A DNA stretch of 64,000 nt from Methylococcus sp. Mc7 (lineage in GTDB: Bacteria > Pseudomonadota > Gammaproteobacteria > Methylococcales > Methylococcaceae): the NCBI RefSeq assembly GCF_019285515.1, contig NZ_CP079095.1, positions 1,677,501 to 1,741,500 of the forward strand, written 5' to 3'. Under the pieces are notes generated by a model. It worked only from the letters and a program-made list of their open reading frames with translations. It was not told the DNA's origin and did not search any database. A program made the position numbers and the translations under genes. Shown piece after piece: positions 31,298 to 40,391 of the stretch; within the stretch, counting starts at the first letter, position 1; the number at the start of each line of letters is the position of its first letter.

Positions 31298-32383
31298 CTA
31301 GAGATGCCCGTGTGTCGATGCGCCGTTTCCACCCTCTCCACGAAGTTCCGTCCTCTGCAACTGCAGCCACTCCCGCCACACCGCCAGCGCCATCGCCAGG
31401 ATCACCGGCCCCAGGACCAGGCCGATGAAGCCGAAGCTGGCGAGTCCCCCCAGCACTCCGAACATCACCAGCACGAATGGTATATGCGTGGCGCTGCTGA
31501 TCACCAGGGGACGGATGATGTTGTCGATCCAACTGATCACCAGCGTACCCCAAAGGGCCAGGGAGATGCCTGCCCAGGTTTCGCCCTGTAATAAGAGCCA
31601 GATGCTGACGGAGCCCCACGCGAATGGCGTCCCGAACGGGATCATTGCGACGAAGGTGGTCACGATCCCGAGCACGATCGGCGCCTTCACGCCGACCACC
31701 CAGTAGCCCAGCCCGGCCAGGAAACCCTGCGCCAGTGCGGTCAGGACGATGCCGTAGAGGACGGCCTTGACCGTCGCTTCGATCGTCGCGAAATACCCTT
31801 TCAGCCGTTCCCCGAGCACTCGGGTAAAAACCTGCCGGACCTCCTTAGCCAATTGCAAGCCGTCCCGGAACAGGAAAAACAGCGTGAACAGCGTCATGAT
31901 CAACACGGTGGCGTTCTGCACGAGGGTGGTCATGATTCCGAGTACCGGCGATCCGAGGCGCCGCACCCACTCGGGCGCATGCTGTTTCAGCAGGCCGTGC
32001 AGGTCTTCGAACTGGTCGACCACGGCCTGGAGTTCGTTTCCGAAATAAGGGATATGCGAGACGAAATGGGGCAGCCTGGGCTTTTGTTCCAGCCAGTCCG
32101 GGAGGGAGCGGATCAGTTCCGATACCTCGCCTTGCAACAATACGGCCAGCCAGATCAAGGGCGCCAATACCACGGACCCCAGGAGCGCCGTCGTCACCAG
32201 GGCCGAAAGGGTTTCCCGACCCTTGAACCGCCGCCGGCTCCATGCATGGAGCGGCCAGGCGACGTAGGACACGAAGACCGCCCAGCCGATCGAAACCAGG
32301 AAGGGCCGCACGACCGCATAGGTCAGGCCGGCCAGAACGGCGAGCATCAAGGCGATCGTGATCAGGCGGAGGCTTCGGTTCAC
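31298..32383 (-). CDS. AI-2E/PerM family permease
   Basis: 361 residues with about eight membrane helices: pairs at about 8-45 and 60-90, a hydrophilic central segment of about 60 residues (SLPDWLEQKPRLPHFVSHIP), then helices near 150-175, 205-230, 232-260, 268-290 and 303-335. This matches the AI-2E/PerM/YdiK family, whose members export signalling molecules or act as Na+/H+ antiporters; function here unknown. The start is GTG at 32383 and a ribosome binding site is weak, so the true start could be a few residues away. Confidence 0.85.
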   Translation of the reverse strand: MNRSLRLITIALMLAVLAGLTYAVVRPFLVSIGWAVFVSYVAWPLHAWSRRRFKGRETLSALVTTALLGSVVLAPLIWLAVLLQGEVSELIRSLPDWLEQKPRLPHFVSHIPYFGNELQAVVDQFEDLHGLLKQHAPEWVRRLGSPVLGIMTTLVQNATVLIMTLFTLFFLFRDGLQLAKEVRQVFTRVLGERLKGYFATIEATVKAVLYGIVLTALAQGFLAGLGYWVVGVKAPIVLGIVTTFVAMIPFGTPFAWGSVSIWLLLQGETWAGISLALWGTLVISWIDNIIRPLVISSATHIPFVLVMFGVLGGLASFGFIGLVLGPVILAMALAVWREWLQLQRTELRGEGGNGASTHGHL

Positions 32384-32464
32384 GCTTCGGACGGCTCACT
32401 CATGCCGCTTCATGCCGGATTTCGCTGCCGGCAGACGGTATGATCCAATCTGATCCCAGGAACA

Positions 32465-33406
32465 TCACGTCTGGGGCGAATGCGTATTCGAGCCCAGGCT
32501 TGCCGGAGCCTCGTCAGCTACCACCAACACGTCACAGTCCGCCTCATAAATCACATGTTTAGTCACGCTCCCAAGCAGGGCCGCGTCCTTTTCGGCTTCG
32601 CCGTGCTTGCCGACGACGATCAGGTCGGGGCGGAGCAACCACGATTGGTCGCTGATGACTTTCGGCGGATAACCGTATTCGACCCTGCGGGTAATTCGAC
32701 CCGCCTCCGCCCCAGCCGTTTTTTCGATGAATTCGTCCAGTCGCGCACGCGCCTGATCGAGGGCTTCGGCGCGTAACCGCTGGGTCAGCTCCTCGGGAAC
32801 GCCGGCATCCCTGAGGCTTCCTTCGAACGGCACCTCGACCGCATGCAACACATGGATCGCCGCTTGGGACTCGATGGCCAGCGCCCAGGCGAGCGCCCCG
32901 CGGCTGGCCGCGGAAAAATCCACCGGCACCAATATCTTTCGATAGGGCGCCGGCTCTTCCGCCCGGACGATCAGAACCGGATGGTTTCCGGTGCGCAGGA
33001 CCCGGGCAGTGGTGGTGCCGAGCAACCCATCTTGAAGGAAATGCTCGCCATGGGCACCCAACACCACCAGATCGGCGTGATGGTCTGTGGCATGGGCATT
33101 GATCTCCAGGTGCGGCCGACCGAGGCGCACGCCGTGATCGACCGTGACGCTGTAATGGGACCTCAGCAGGTCGGCCAGGGTCTTCAGGCGATCCCGGAAG
33201 GAATCCACCAGATGTTGCCCGGTTTCCAAGGCATGGTCGTCGATCAGACGCTTCAAGGTTTCCAGCGGCAGCCAGCCCACCACCTGCAGCAAATCCAGCA
33301 TACAACAGTGTCGGTGCGCAAGCATGGCGGCGCGTCTCACTGCTACGTTGGCGTAGCCCGAAAAGTCGGTCGCCACCAGAATGCGTCGTAGGCTTTTCAT
33401 CGGCAT
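32465..33406 (-). CDS. Tandem-domain universal stress protein (UspA family)
   Basis: 313 residues with two Usp domains in tandem. The first begins RRILVATDFSGYANVAVRRA (residues 5-24) and ends with VVLGAHGEHFLQDGLLGTTT. The second begins YRKILVPVDFSAASRGALAW (about 150) and ends with the ATP-binding-like DLIVVGKHGEAEKDAALLGS. The GX2GX9G pattern of ATP-binding Usp proteins is only partly kept. ATG 33406 is preceded by AGGAG 8 bp upstream. It acts in the cytoplasm in stress survival, as inferred for the family. Confidence 0.9.
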   Translation of the reverse strand: MPMKSLRRILVATDFSGYANVAVRRAAMLAHRHCCMLDLLQVVGWLPLETLKRLIDDHALETGQHLVDSFRDRLKTLADLLRSHYSVTVDHGVRLGRPHLEINAHATDHHADLVVLGAHGEHFLQDGLLGTTTARVLRTGNHPVLIVRAEEPAPYRKILVPVDFSAASRGALAWALAIESQAAIHVLHAVEVPFEGSLRDAGVPEELTQRLRAEALDQARARLDEFIEKTAGAEAGRITRRVEYGYPPKVISDQSWLLRPDLIVVGKHGEAEKDAALLGSVTKHVIYEADCDVLVVADEAPASLGSNTHSPQT

Positions 33407-33791
33407 GTCCCACTCTCCTTTCCAAAACGACATCGACTGCGAACTCGTCGATCATGGGCTCTGGCCCGGGACACGGGTTGGTGGCCCCGGCTAAAAGCTC
33501 CGCGACGGGACTTTCCCTCCGCATGCAACGCGATCACTGATAAGGACGGCGTCGGGCAGGTAGCGATCGCCTTCCCCGAAATTTCCCGCGGCCGGGCGTG
33601 TGGGTTTGTCCGCCGTGAAAGTTCATCTTACGCCCGCCGGGGATGGGAGGCACTCCCCGCAACTGAGCGCACAGTTGCCAAATCCGCCGCGGTTGATTGC
33701 GATTCGCCGCTGGCGCCGGGCAAGCTGTTGCCGAGGCATTCACCGCATTATGACGGCCTCTGTGGTGCGTGAATAAACCCGCCGCGTGACT
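33407..33791. other. 385-bp intergenic region, no gene recognised
   Basis: Between the UspA-type gene and the DUF454 gene, both on the minus strand. The frames give only Arg/Pro-rich peptides without homology. It should contain the promoter of the stress protein gene; I see no strong consensus boxes or palindromes. Confidence 0.4.
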
Positions 33792-34538
33792 TCACCCAGC
33801 AAGTGCCAGCAGCGGTTCCTTGGGTTCGACATCCGTTTCCTCCACCGTCGGCAACTGCAGGATAAAACCAAAGCTGAAGAGGGAGATAGCAAGCGCGACT
33901 GGGAGTGAGGCCGGCGGAATGGGGACGATCGTGAAGGTCAGGAGGAACATGACGCACATGAAGATCAGCGTGCTCCGCTTGGTGGAACGGCGCATGGCCC
34001 GAAGCATGTGCCAGTCGTGCAAGAGAGTGCCGAATAGACGCGACCGTACCAGGTATTTGTTGAATCCCGGCGAAGAACGCGAGGCGAAGTAACTGCTGAG
34101 AATGACGAAAGGCGTCGTCGGCACCAGCGGACTCGCCACTCCGATGATGCTCAAGCCGAAAAAGGCAACACCCAGTCCCATGTAGGCCCACCGTCGAGAC
34201 CCCCTGGCGGTGGCGGGTTGTCTGGCATAAATGACTCGCCTTTCTTGCTGCTGCAGAATGAAGTAGGGGCAAGGAAAAAAGGTTTCCGCCGGCAGGCGGT
34301 TTTCCTCCAGTTTGCTTGCGAAGCGTTCCAGAACATCGAACAAGGAAGGGTGCTTCGGATGCATATGGACCAGCGCCAAACCGCGGCTTTGGTCGATTTC
34401 CACTGAAATGACTTCCTCCAACTCGAAGCCACGCAGCAGAAACTCCTGACGAGGCTCATTGTCTTCGCCTTGGAACAACCGTGGGTAGTCGATCTCGATC
34501 GCGTGACTTTTCAGCGTGATCACCGGCAATTTGGCCAT
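33792..34538 (-). CDS. DUF454 (YbaN-like) family membrane protein
   Basis: 248 residues from ATG 34538. The N-terminal 100 residues form a soluble region with a beta-alpha-beta pattern (RGLALVHMHPKHPSLFDVLE) reminiscent of heavy-metal-associated-like folds, without a CXXC motif. The C-terminal half matches DUF454: WAYMGLGVAFFGLSIIGVAS, PLVPTTPFVILSSYFASRSS and two further membrane helices. The combined architecture is found in other bacteria but its function is unknown. Confidence 0.75.
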   Translation of the reverse strand: MAKLPVITLKSHAIEIDYPRLFQGEDNEPRQEFLLRGFELEEVISVEIDQSRGLALVHMHPKHPSLFDVLERFASKLEENRLPAETFFPCPYFILQQQERRVIYARQPATARGSRRWAYMGLGVAFFGLSIIGVASPLVPTTPFVILSSYFASRSSPGFNKYLVRSRLFGTLLHDWHMLRAMRRSTKRSTLIFMCVMFLLTFTIVPIPPASLPVALAISLFSFGFILQLPTVEETDVEPKEPLLALAG

Positions 34539-34667
34539 GGTATACCCCGCGAGACGGGCGAGCCTGCGGCAACAAAGCAAAGCCCTGGATTTTCGGATCG
34601 TGCTGCCAGTTTGCGGAATGGGACTGCGGAGTTCAAGCTAAAGTTCACCGGCTGACTCCAATAAATG

Positions 34668-35408
34668 TCAAAGGTTGCATGCTCTCCTCCTAGGCTGAAA
34701 ACTGATCGCCAGCCGGTCCGCCAGGGGGGCCAGCGCTGGGCAGGGCATCATCCCTCCTGGCTCGGCGGCGCTCGCGTCGAACCGTCCGGTCACGGTCACG
34801 GGATGGCCCAGCCAGCGGGATAGGTCAGTGGCATTGTCCATGCGCGGATCGCCGCCGGTGTCGATCCGATTCAGCACCACGCCCACGAGGGCCAAGCCGC
34901 GACGTTTGATCGCCTCGATGGTCAGCAAGGTATGGCCGATGGCGCCCAGACGGTCCGCCGCCACCAACAGAACCGGCAGGGGCAGGGCGGCGGCCAGGTC
35001 GGCGTTGAGCACGCCGGATGCCAGCGGGGAGTAGAATCCCCCGGCGCCTTCCACCAGCAGGAAGTCGGTCTCGGCCACGCCTTCGAGACAGGCCGACTTG
35101 AGATCATCCAAATCGAGGCGCATATTGGCCAACATTGCCGCCCGTTCAGGGGAAAGGGGCGGTTCCAAAGGATAGGGACAGATGCGCTCCAAAGTTTCGT
35201 CCGTACGGGCCGCGGCCTGGAGCGCTCGGGCGTCCTCGGGCACGAGGCGGTCGCCTTCCCGCCGGCAGCCGGATTCCACCGGTTTGCGAGGGCGCACGAT
35301 CAGATTCCGCTCATCGAGCAGGCGGGTCAGGGCGGCGGCGATCTGTGTCTTGCCGACGCCAGTGTCGGTGCCGGTCACGAACAGGCCGCGCGGAACGCGT
35401 CTAGCCAT
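34668..35408 (-). CDS. bioD: Dethiobiotin synthetase
   Basis: 246 residues. It closes the ureido ring of biotin from 7,8-diaminopelargonate, CO2 and ATP. The P-loop GLFVTGTDTGVGKTQIAAAL opens the protein; KPVESGCRREGD and LLVEGAGGFYSPL are the other family blocks. The start at 35408 has GGAGGA about 6 bp upstream; the frame extends to 35435 without such a site. No other bio gene is adjacent. Biotin is needed by the two-subunit pyruvate carboxylase encoded 9 kb away. Confidence 0.93.
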   Translation of the reverse strand: MARRVPRGLFVTGTDTGVGKTQIAAALTRLLDERNLIVRPRKPVESGCRREGDRLVPEDARALQAAARTDETLERICPYPLEPPLSPERAAMLANMRLDLDDLKSACLEGVAETDFLLVEGAGGFYSPLASGVLNADLAAALPLPVLLVAADRLGAIGHTLLTIEAIKRRGLALVGVVLNRIDTGGDPRMDNATDLSRWLGHPVTVTGRFDASAAEPGGMMPCPALAPLADRLAISFQPRRRACNL

Positions 35409-35434
35409 CACAAATCCTCCGGGAGAGGACTTCA

Positions 35435-35544
35435 TGCGGCATATCCTTATGCCGCACCCTTCGGGCGCTTCGCGTGCAAATCGGCTTTCCGGCCGATTTG
35501 TGGACGTGCAACGCGCGCGCCGGGTGAAAACAGGAGTGTTTTCA
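35435..35544. repeat. Cluster of three perfect stem-loops
   Basis: Between bioD and the cysD remnant: TGCGGCATA-TCCT-TATGCCGCA (35435-35456, 9-bp stem), AAATCGGC-(6 nt)-GCCGATTT (35478-35499, 8-bp stem) and TGAAAACA-GGAG-TGTTTTCA (35525-35544, 8-bp stem). None is followed by a T run in either direction, so typical intrinsic termination is not evident. The third abuts the stop codon of the cysD remnant. Confidence 0.75.
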
Positions 35545-35855
35545 TCAAAAATAACCCTCCTTCTTCTTATCCTCCATCGACCCGGCTTGGTCGTGATCGA
35601 TGATCCTCCCTTGCCGCTCCGAGGTCTTGGCCAGCAGCATTTCCTGGATGATTTCGGTCAGGGTGGCGGCGGTGGATTCGACTGCGCCGGTCAATGGATA
35701 ACAGCCCAGGGTGCGGAAGCGCACCATTTTCATCTGCGGTTTTTCGTTGGGCGCCAGGGGCATGCGGTCGTCGTCCACCATGATCAGCACGCCGTCGCGC
35801 TCGACTACTGGGCGCTCCTTGGCCAAGTACAAGGTCGGGATCGGGATGTTTTCCA
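35545..35855 (-). pseudogene. 3' remnant of cysD (sulfate adenylyltransferase subunit 2)
   Basis: The reading frame from about 35855 to the stop at 35545 encodes the C-terminal 100 or so residues of Cys[50 protein letters not shown] and the terminal [20 protein letters not shown] ending EGYF. A full CysD has about 300 residues; the PAPS-reductase-like N-terminal ATP-binding part is absent. The frame continues upstream only into an alternative frame of the HAD gene. No cysN follows on the same strand; bioD does. Confidence 0.88.
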
Positions 35856-35917
35856 AATGACAGCATTCTGTTGCCGGCATCCCCGGCGAACTCGGAACCG
35901 ACCTTCGATGAATGCGT

Positions 35918-36883
35918 CTACCACCGAAACCGGGGGATGACCCAGTTTGGCCATACCCCGTAATCCTTGGCGATTTCGGCCAGCTTTCGGAACCGGCCGG
36001 CTTCGTCCAGGGTGTCGGGAAAGTCGGCTTTGTGAATCCCGTCGGTGACGAAAGCGGTCGCCAGTCCAAATCTGGCGCCGCCCACCACATCGTGAAAGAA
36101 GGAATCTCCGACGGCAACGACCCGGCTCGATTCGAAGTCAGGCAATACCTTGCGACAGTGTTCGTAAATCATCGGATAGGGTTTACCGATATAGTGGACC
36201 TGCCCGCCCATTCGCTCGAAGCGACGCGCCACCTCGCCCGCGCTGAACACCAGCCCTTTGGGCGATAGACGAACCCAGTCCGGGTTGGCGCAAACGAGGG
36301 GGATCCGGTGCGCGCCGGCATAGTCCAGGATTTGCTGGTAGAACTCCATCGGATGGTCGTCGCCGACACCGGCAAGGAGTATGAAATCCGCCGAGACGAC
36401 AGTCTCTGCCAGCTCGATGTCCAGTCCCTGGACGAGAGAGCTTTCGCCATAGCTACTCAAGAGCAGGCAGCGGCGGCCCATGGAAGGCAAAAAAGGGTAT
36501 GTTCGCGACGACAGGCTTTCCCGGGCGATTTCTCCGGAAGTGACCAACAAGGTGTAACAGTTTTCCGTGATGCCCATCGACGCTAGCTGCAAGGCATTGG
36601 TTTCCGCTCGCTTGCCCGAATTGCTGAGAACCACCAGACGTTTCCCCAGCGAGAGCAACTGCAGAAGGCATTCGACGACGCCGGGGTAGGCCGTCTGGCC
36701 GTCGTGCAGGACGCCCCATTGGTCGACGAGAAACAGGTCATAGTCCTCGGCGAAAGAGCGAAGCCCAGGGCTAAAAGCGCATCTTGGTCGAGTGCTTTCG
36801 GCAAAACCTGTCTTCTGAGGGGCGGGCCTAGGAGACTCTGCCTTAAGCATTGGCGGTCGGTTTTTCAAGTCGTGGTTGGCCAC
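35918..36883 (-). CDS. HAD-superfamily IIA hydrolase (TIGR01459-like)
   Basis: 321 residues. Motif I is [14 protein letters not shown], where the usual DxDG nucleophile motif reads DQWG as in this subfamily. Motif II is [11 protein letters not shown], the cap domain lies in the middle, motif III Lys is in [13 protein letters not shown] and motif IV is [20 protein letters not shown]. Members are predicted sugar- or nucleotide-phosphate phosphatases; substrate unknown. It lies directly upstream of the cysD remnant on the same strand. Confidence 0.85.
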   Translation of the reverse strand: MANHDLKNRPPMLKAESPRPAPQKTGFAESTRPRCAFSPGLRSFAEDYDLFLVDQWGVLHDGQTAYPGVVECLLQLLSLGKRLVVLSNSGKRAETNALQLASMGITENCYTLLVTSGEIARESLSSRTYPFLPSMGRRCLLLSSYGESSLVQGLDIELAETVVSADFILLAGVGDDHPMEFYQQILDYAGAHRIPLVCANPDWVRLSPKGLVFSAGEVARRFERMGGQVHYIGKPYPMIYEHCRKVLPDFESSRVVAVGDSFFHDVVGGARFGLATAFVTDGIHKADFPDTLDEAGRFRKLAEIAKDYGVWPNWVIPRFRW

Positions 36884-37103
36884 TTTTAGGGTGACTCGTC
36901 AGCGTTGTAACTATTAGCCTGGTAGCTAATACCGTACGAAAGGCCCTTTGTAGATCAGAGAGTTAGAGCCGCTATTGGCACAATATAATGCTGCTGGGTT
37001 AACAATTTGTTCCGCCGATTCCGGATTCCCGCCGCCGGCGGGCTGAACCGCGGGACGGAGGAAAGGGGCGATATCCTCGCCATACGCATGGTTGAGGGAG
37101 GAT

Positions 37104-38678
37104 TCAATCCTTGCGGGGGGAGGAACCACTTCCCCAGGCGTGTCGCTGGAAGATGCCGTGCAGGTTTTCCCAGTCGATGACCAGCTCGCCGCCCCCCGCC
37201 TGGTGCTGCTGTTCCCAATTGACCAGCAAGTCCAGGCAGGCATGATCGATGAATGTCAACTCATCGAAATGCACGTGGACCTGCGCGTCGGGGCGCAATT
37301 TCTCCAAGACCGCCGCCAGTTGCGGCAGACGCATGAAGGTGGCGGCGCCCTTGAGATGAATGTGGGTGACGCCGGATGCCTGCTCCTCCTCGACCTGTAT
37401 TTCGAGATGGGAGAAGGAATACAGCAGCCGGGCGAGCGCTAGTCCTATTCCCACGGCGACGCCCGTGAGCAGGTCCACCATCACCACGGTGCCCAGGGTC
37501 GCGGCGTAGATGCCGGCCTCCGCCCGATCCTCGCCCCAGAGAATCCGGGCGAACTGGAGCTTGGTCAGCTTGATGCCCGTGTACACCAGCACCGCCGCCA
37601 GGGCGGCGACCGGGATCAGGCTCAACACGGCGGGCAGCAGCGCGATGAACACCAACATCCAGACGCCGTGCAGGATCGCGGAAAGCCGCGTGCGGGCGCC
37701 GGCCAATACATTCGCCGAACTACGGACGATGACGCCGGTGATCGGCAGCACGCCCAGGAGCCCGCAGAGGATATTGCCGGCGCCCTGAGCGGCCAGTTCC
37801 CGGTCATACTTGGTGCGCGGCGCGTGCCGCTGCATCGAGTCCACCGCCGTGGCGGTGAGCAGCGATTCCGCGCTGCCCACGAAGGCCAGGGACAGTCCCG
37901 CCAGCCAGATCGCGCCTTCCGTGAGCCGACCGAGCCCGGCCAGCGTCGGCCAAGTCACGGCGTCCAACAGTTGGTCGGGTACCGGCACGTACTTCAGGTC
38001 CAATTCCAGAAACGCCGCGCAGGCGGTGGCGACGACGACGCCGATGAGCGGCGCCGGCAGCAGCCTGAGCCGCTTCGGCGCGAAGGCGGTCCACAGCATG
38101 ACCGTGGCGATCGTGAGCACGCCAATCAGGGCCGCGGGGCGATGGACGGTCTCCGAGATGCCTTTCCACACCGCCAGCGGCAGCGACCAGAGATTGATGA
38201 GGCCGCCGAATTCCTTGCCGGTACCCGGCGGCACATCGTCCACCATGACATGGAACTGCGAGGCGAAGATCAATACGCCGATCCCTGCCAGCATGCCCTG
38301 GATCAGCGCGGGAGACACGGCGCGGAACACCTGCCCCAGGCGGAAGAGACCGGCCGCCAGTTGGATCAGGCCGCCCAGCAGCACGATGAGGCCCAAGGTT
38401 TCGAATCCGTGTTCCTGGATGAACATCGCGACCATCACCGCCAGGCCTGCGGCCGGTCCGCTGACCTGCAACGGACTTCCGGACAAAGGACCCACCACGA
38501 TGCCGCCGATGATGGCGGTGATGAGGCCCACCGAGGCCGCCTTTTCCATGGGAATGCCGGAAGCGATGGCGATACCCATGGAGAGGGGCAGGGCTACCAG
38601 AAACACCACGATGGAGGCGAGCAGATCCTCCTTCCAGGAGACGCGAAGCGTGGAGATCAACGAAGTCTGTGCGTTCAT
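37104..38678 (-). CDS. SulP-family inorganic anion transporter with STAS domain
   Basis: 524 residues. An N-terminal membrane domain of about ten to fourteen helices contains the SulP signature region (LPLSMGIAIASGIPMEKAAS and GPLSGSPLQVSGPAAGLAVM). The cytoplasmic STAS domain starts near 425, with the loop ELTFIDHACLDLLVNWEQQH. SulP proteins carry sulfate or bicarbonate. A beta-carbonic anhydrase gene one gene upstream and RuBisCO 15 kb away argue for bicarbonate uptake; the nearby cysD scrap leaves sulfate possible. It lies 26 bp behind a glycosyltransferase gene on the same strand. Confidence 0.88.
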   Translation of the reverse strand: MNAQTSLISTLRVSWKEDLLASIVVFLVALPLSMGIAIASGIPMEKAASVGLITAIIGGIVVGPLSGSPLQVSGPAAGLAVMVAMFIQEHGFETLGLIVLLGGLIQLAAGLFRLGQVFRAVSPALIQGMLAGIGVLIFASQFHVMVDDVPPGTGKEFGGLINLWSLPLAVWKGISETVHRPAALIGVLTIATVMLWTAFAPKRLRLLPAPLIGVVVATACAAFLELDLKYVPVPDQLLDAVTWPTLAGLGRLTEGAIWLAGLSLAFVGSAESLLTATAVDSMQRHAPRTKYDRELAAQGAGNILCGLLGVLPITGVIVRSSANVLAGARTRLSAILHGVWMLVFIALLPAVLSLIPVAALAAVLVYTGIKLTKLQFARILWGEDRAEAGIYAATLGTVVMVDLLTGVAVGIGLALARLLYSFSHLEIQVEEEQASGVTHIHLKGAATFMRLPQLAAVLEKLRPDAQVHVHFDELTFIDHACLDLLVNWEQQHQAGGGELVIDWENLHGIFQRHAWGSGSSPRKD

Positions 38679-38704
38679 GATTCGACCCGGTCATTTTGGT
38701 TGGG

Positions 38705-39607
38705 TTAGCGCGTCAGCGCCTTGATGACTTTCTCGATACCCCGGCCAAGATCGTGACGGAGAGAGTGCGCGGCAAACGGCAGCGAGCGCTTCACGTAATA
38801 GAGCACATGGTTGCGGAAATGACGCAGCTTTCTGCCTACCTTGTAGCGGGGTGGCGTGTAGCCCGCTTCGCCAATCAGCGGCGTCATGTCGAGATCCCTG
38901 TAACCATGCAGAATGCAGGGGTACTCTCCGGTTTCCAGATTGCGTAGCCGGCGCGTGCCGTCGGCCCGTTGTTCCCAGTGCACATCGGGACCCCTGTCGT
39001 CGCCTGAGATGCTTCCGCATCCCGGTAACCCGCGCGTACGTACGAGGCTCTGAAAGATTGCACATCGGGTATCCAGGGCGATCCTGTCGGGATGCTGTAG
39101 GTAATATTTGGTAAGCGGCGTCTGGTCATTGCGAATTCCGGGGGCGATCAGCCTGCGTGCACCGATCAGGACATCGCGCAGTGCTCCCGCATAACCGACG
39201 ATAAGTCCGGAATTGAGACGTTTATAACGCGTGGTCGGGGTTGGAAACTTGTCCGGGCTAAAGGACAAATCGTCCGTCATCATTTTATCGGCGATCCTTT
39301 GAATCCATTCGATGCTCGTGTATTCGCGGTCTGCAGAGCAGAGAACGGCATGGCCGGACTCCACAAACTTGCGGCGCACTTCCTCGACCCGTGCCATGAC
39401 AAATACGTCAAACGCATCGACGCACAACACGATTTCACCGGCGGGCAACGCTTCTAGCGCTCGCGTGTAGAGTTCGGGCTTCAGGAGGAGTCCCGTCCAC
39501 ACCTGTCTCCAGCCAAGCACGTGCAGATCGTAACCAAAGTCGGCGCAGGTCTGCTGGAGCAAAGGAAAGTATCCCTCTGCGTCGGTAGCTACAGTAAACA
39601 CCTTCAT
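38705..39607 (-). CDS. PLOD/procollagen-galactosyltransferase-like glycosyltransferase
   Basis: About 300 residues from ATG 39607 (MKVFTVATDAEGYFPLLQQT); the frame also opens 22 codons upstream inside a SulP scrap. The sequence resembles the glycosyltransferase domain of lysyl hydroxylase/PLOD-type proteins: an N-terminal nucleotide-binding beta-alpha unit, VLCVDAFDVFVMA with a metal-binding DxxD-type motif near residue 75, RYKRLNSGLIVGYAGALRD and NDQTPLTKYYLQHPDRIALD. A C-terminal basic tail has no membrane helix. The acceptor is unknown. The gene interrupts a carbonic anhydrase-SulP pair, which suggests insertion, and no ribosome binding site is seen. Confidence 0.6.
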   Translation of the reverse strand: MKVFTVATDAEGYFPLLQQTCADFGYDLHVLGWRQVWTGLLLKPELYTRALEALPAGEIVLCVDAFDVFVMARVEEVRRKFVESGHAVLCSADREYTSIEWIQRIADKMMTDDLSFSPDKFPTPTTRYKRLNSGLIVGYAGALRDVLIGARRLIAPGIRNDQTPLTKYYLQHPDRIALDTRCAIFQSLVRTRGLPGCGSISGDDRGPDVHWEQRADGTRRLRNLETGEYPCILHGYRDLDMTPLIGEAGYTPPRYKVGRKLRHFRNHVLYYVKRSLPFAAHSLRHDLGRGIEKVIKALTR

Positions 39608-39634
39608 GTGACACAACAAAAACCGGCCGGGGCT

Positions 39635-39692
39635 GACCAGGAGGTCGAGGCAGGCATGGTCGATAATCGTCAAGCGGTAAAATGTAAACTTA
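39635..39692 (-). pseudogene. Scrap of a second SulP gene (STAS domain fragment)
   Basis: The minus strand encodes LTIIDHACLDLLV just ahead of the glycosyltransferase start, matching LTFIDHACLDLLV of the SulP STAS domain. The nucleotides at 39635-39676 align with 37221-37262 with only a handful of differences. Nothing else of a SulP gene is present, so this is a relic of duplication or of insertion into an older carbonic anhydrase-sulP operon. Confidence 0.7.
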
Positions 39693-39722
39693 CGGCTGCG
39701 CCTAACCCAACCTTCGACGGCG

Positions 39723-40391
39723 CTAAATTTCCAAGGCGACCAGTTTGCGTTCCGGCATCGGCCGCAGCGAACGCTGTTCGGTCAGTGTCCGAAACTGGCT
39801 GCTTTCCGGGTCGTAGCCGAAGACCTGACCGGTCTCGATCTTGTAGACCCAGCCGTGCAGCTTCAGCTTGCCCTGGGCCAGCCCGGAGGCCACCACCGGG
39901 TGGGTGCGGAGGTTCTCCATCTGCGCCAGCACGTTTTCCTGGATGGTGACGTTGATGAGCGATGCGCCCTCCCGCCCGGCGTACTTGTCGCGCACGATCC
40001 GGCGGGTGGATTCTGCGTGGGACAGCCATTGGGTCAGGGCTGGAAAATCGCGGCTCGAAGGCGGCTCAAGCAGTCCTTTCATGGCACCGCAATGGGAATG
40101 GCCGCAGACGATGATGTCCTTGACACCCAGCCCAGCGACGGCGAATTCGATGGTGGCCGCCTCACCGCCCTGCCCCGCGCCGTACGGGGGCACAATGTTG
40201 CCGGCGTTGCGGAGGATGAAGAGCTCGCCCGGCTCGGTCTGAGTGATCAGGTTCGGGTTGATGCGCGAGTCCGAACAGGTGATGAACAGTACTTCGGGTG
40301 ACTGCCCCTGGGCGAGACGCTCGAACAGTTCGCGCTGGGAACCGAAGATCGTGGTCTGGAAATGATGGAGACCCTGTATCAGCTTTTGCAT
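39723..40391 (-). CDS. Beta-class carbonic anhydrase
   Basis: 222 residues. The zinc ligands are visible as CSDSRINP (Cys and the Asp-Arg dyad) near residue 38 and [12 protein letters not shown] (His and Cys) near 97. The substrate-pocket sequence [11 protein letters not shown] is typical of the bacterial Can/CynT type. It interconverts CO2 and bicarbonate in the cytoplasm. It is divergent from a NhaR-like gene across a 110-bp AT-rich region with repeated motifs, and upstream of the glycosyltransferase and SulP genes on the same strand. Confidence 0.94.
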   Translation of the reverse strand: MQKLIQGLHHFQTTIFGSQRELFERLAQGQSPEVLFITCSDSRINPNLITQTEPGELFILRNAGNIVPPYGAGQGGEAATIEFAVAGLGVKDIIVCGHSHCGAMKGLLEPPSSRDFPALTQWLSHAESTRRIVRDKYAGREGASLINVTIQENVLAQMENLRTHPVVASGLAQGKLKLHGWVYKIETGQVFGYDPESSQFRTLTEQRSLRPMPERKLVALEI

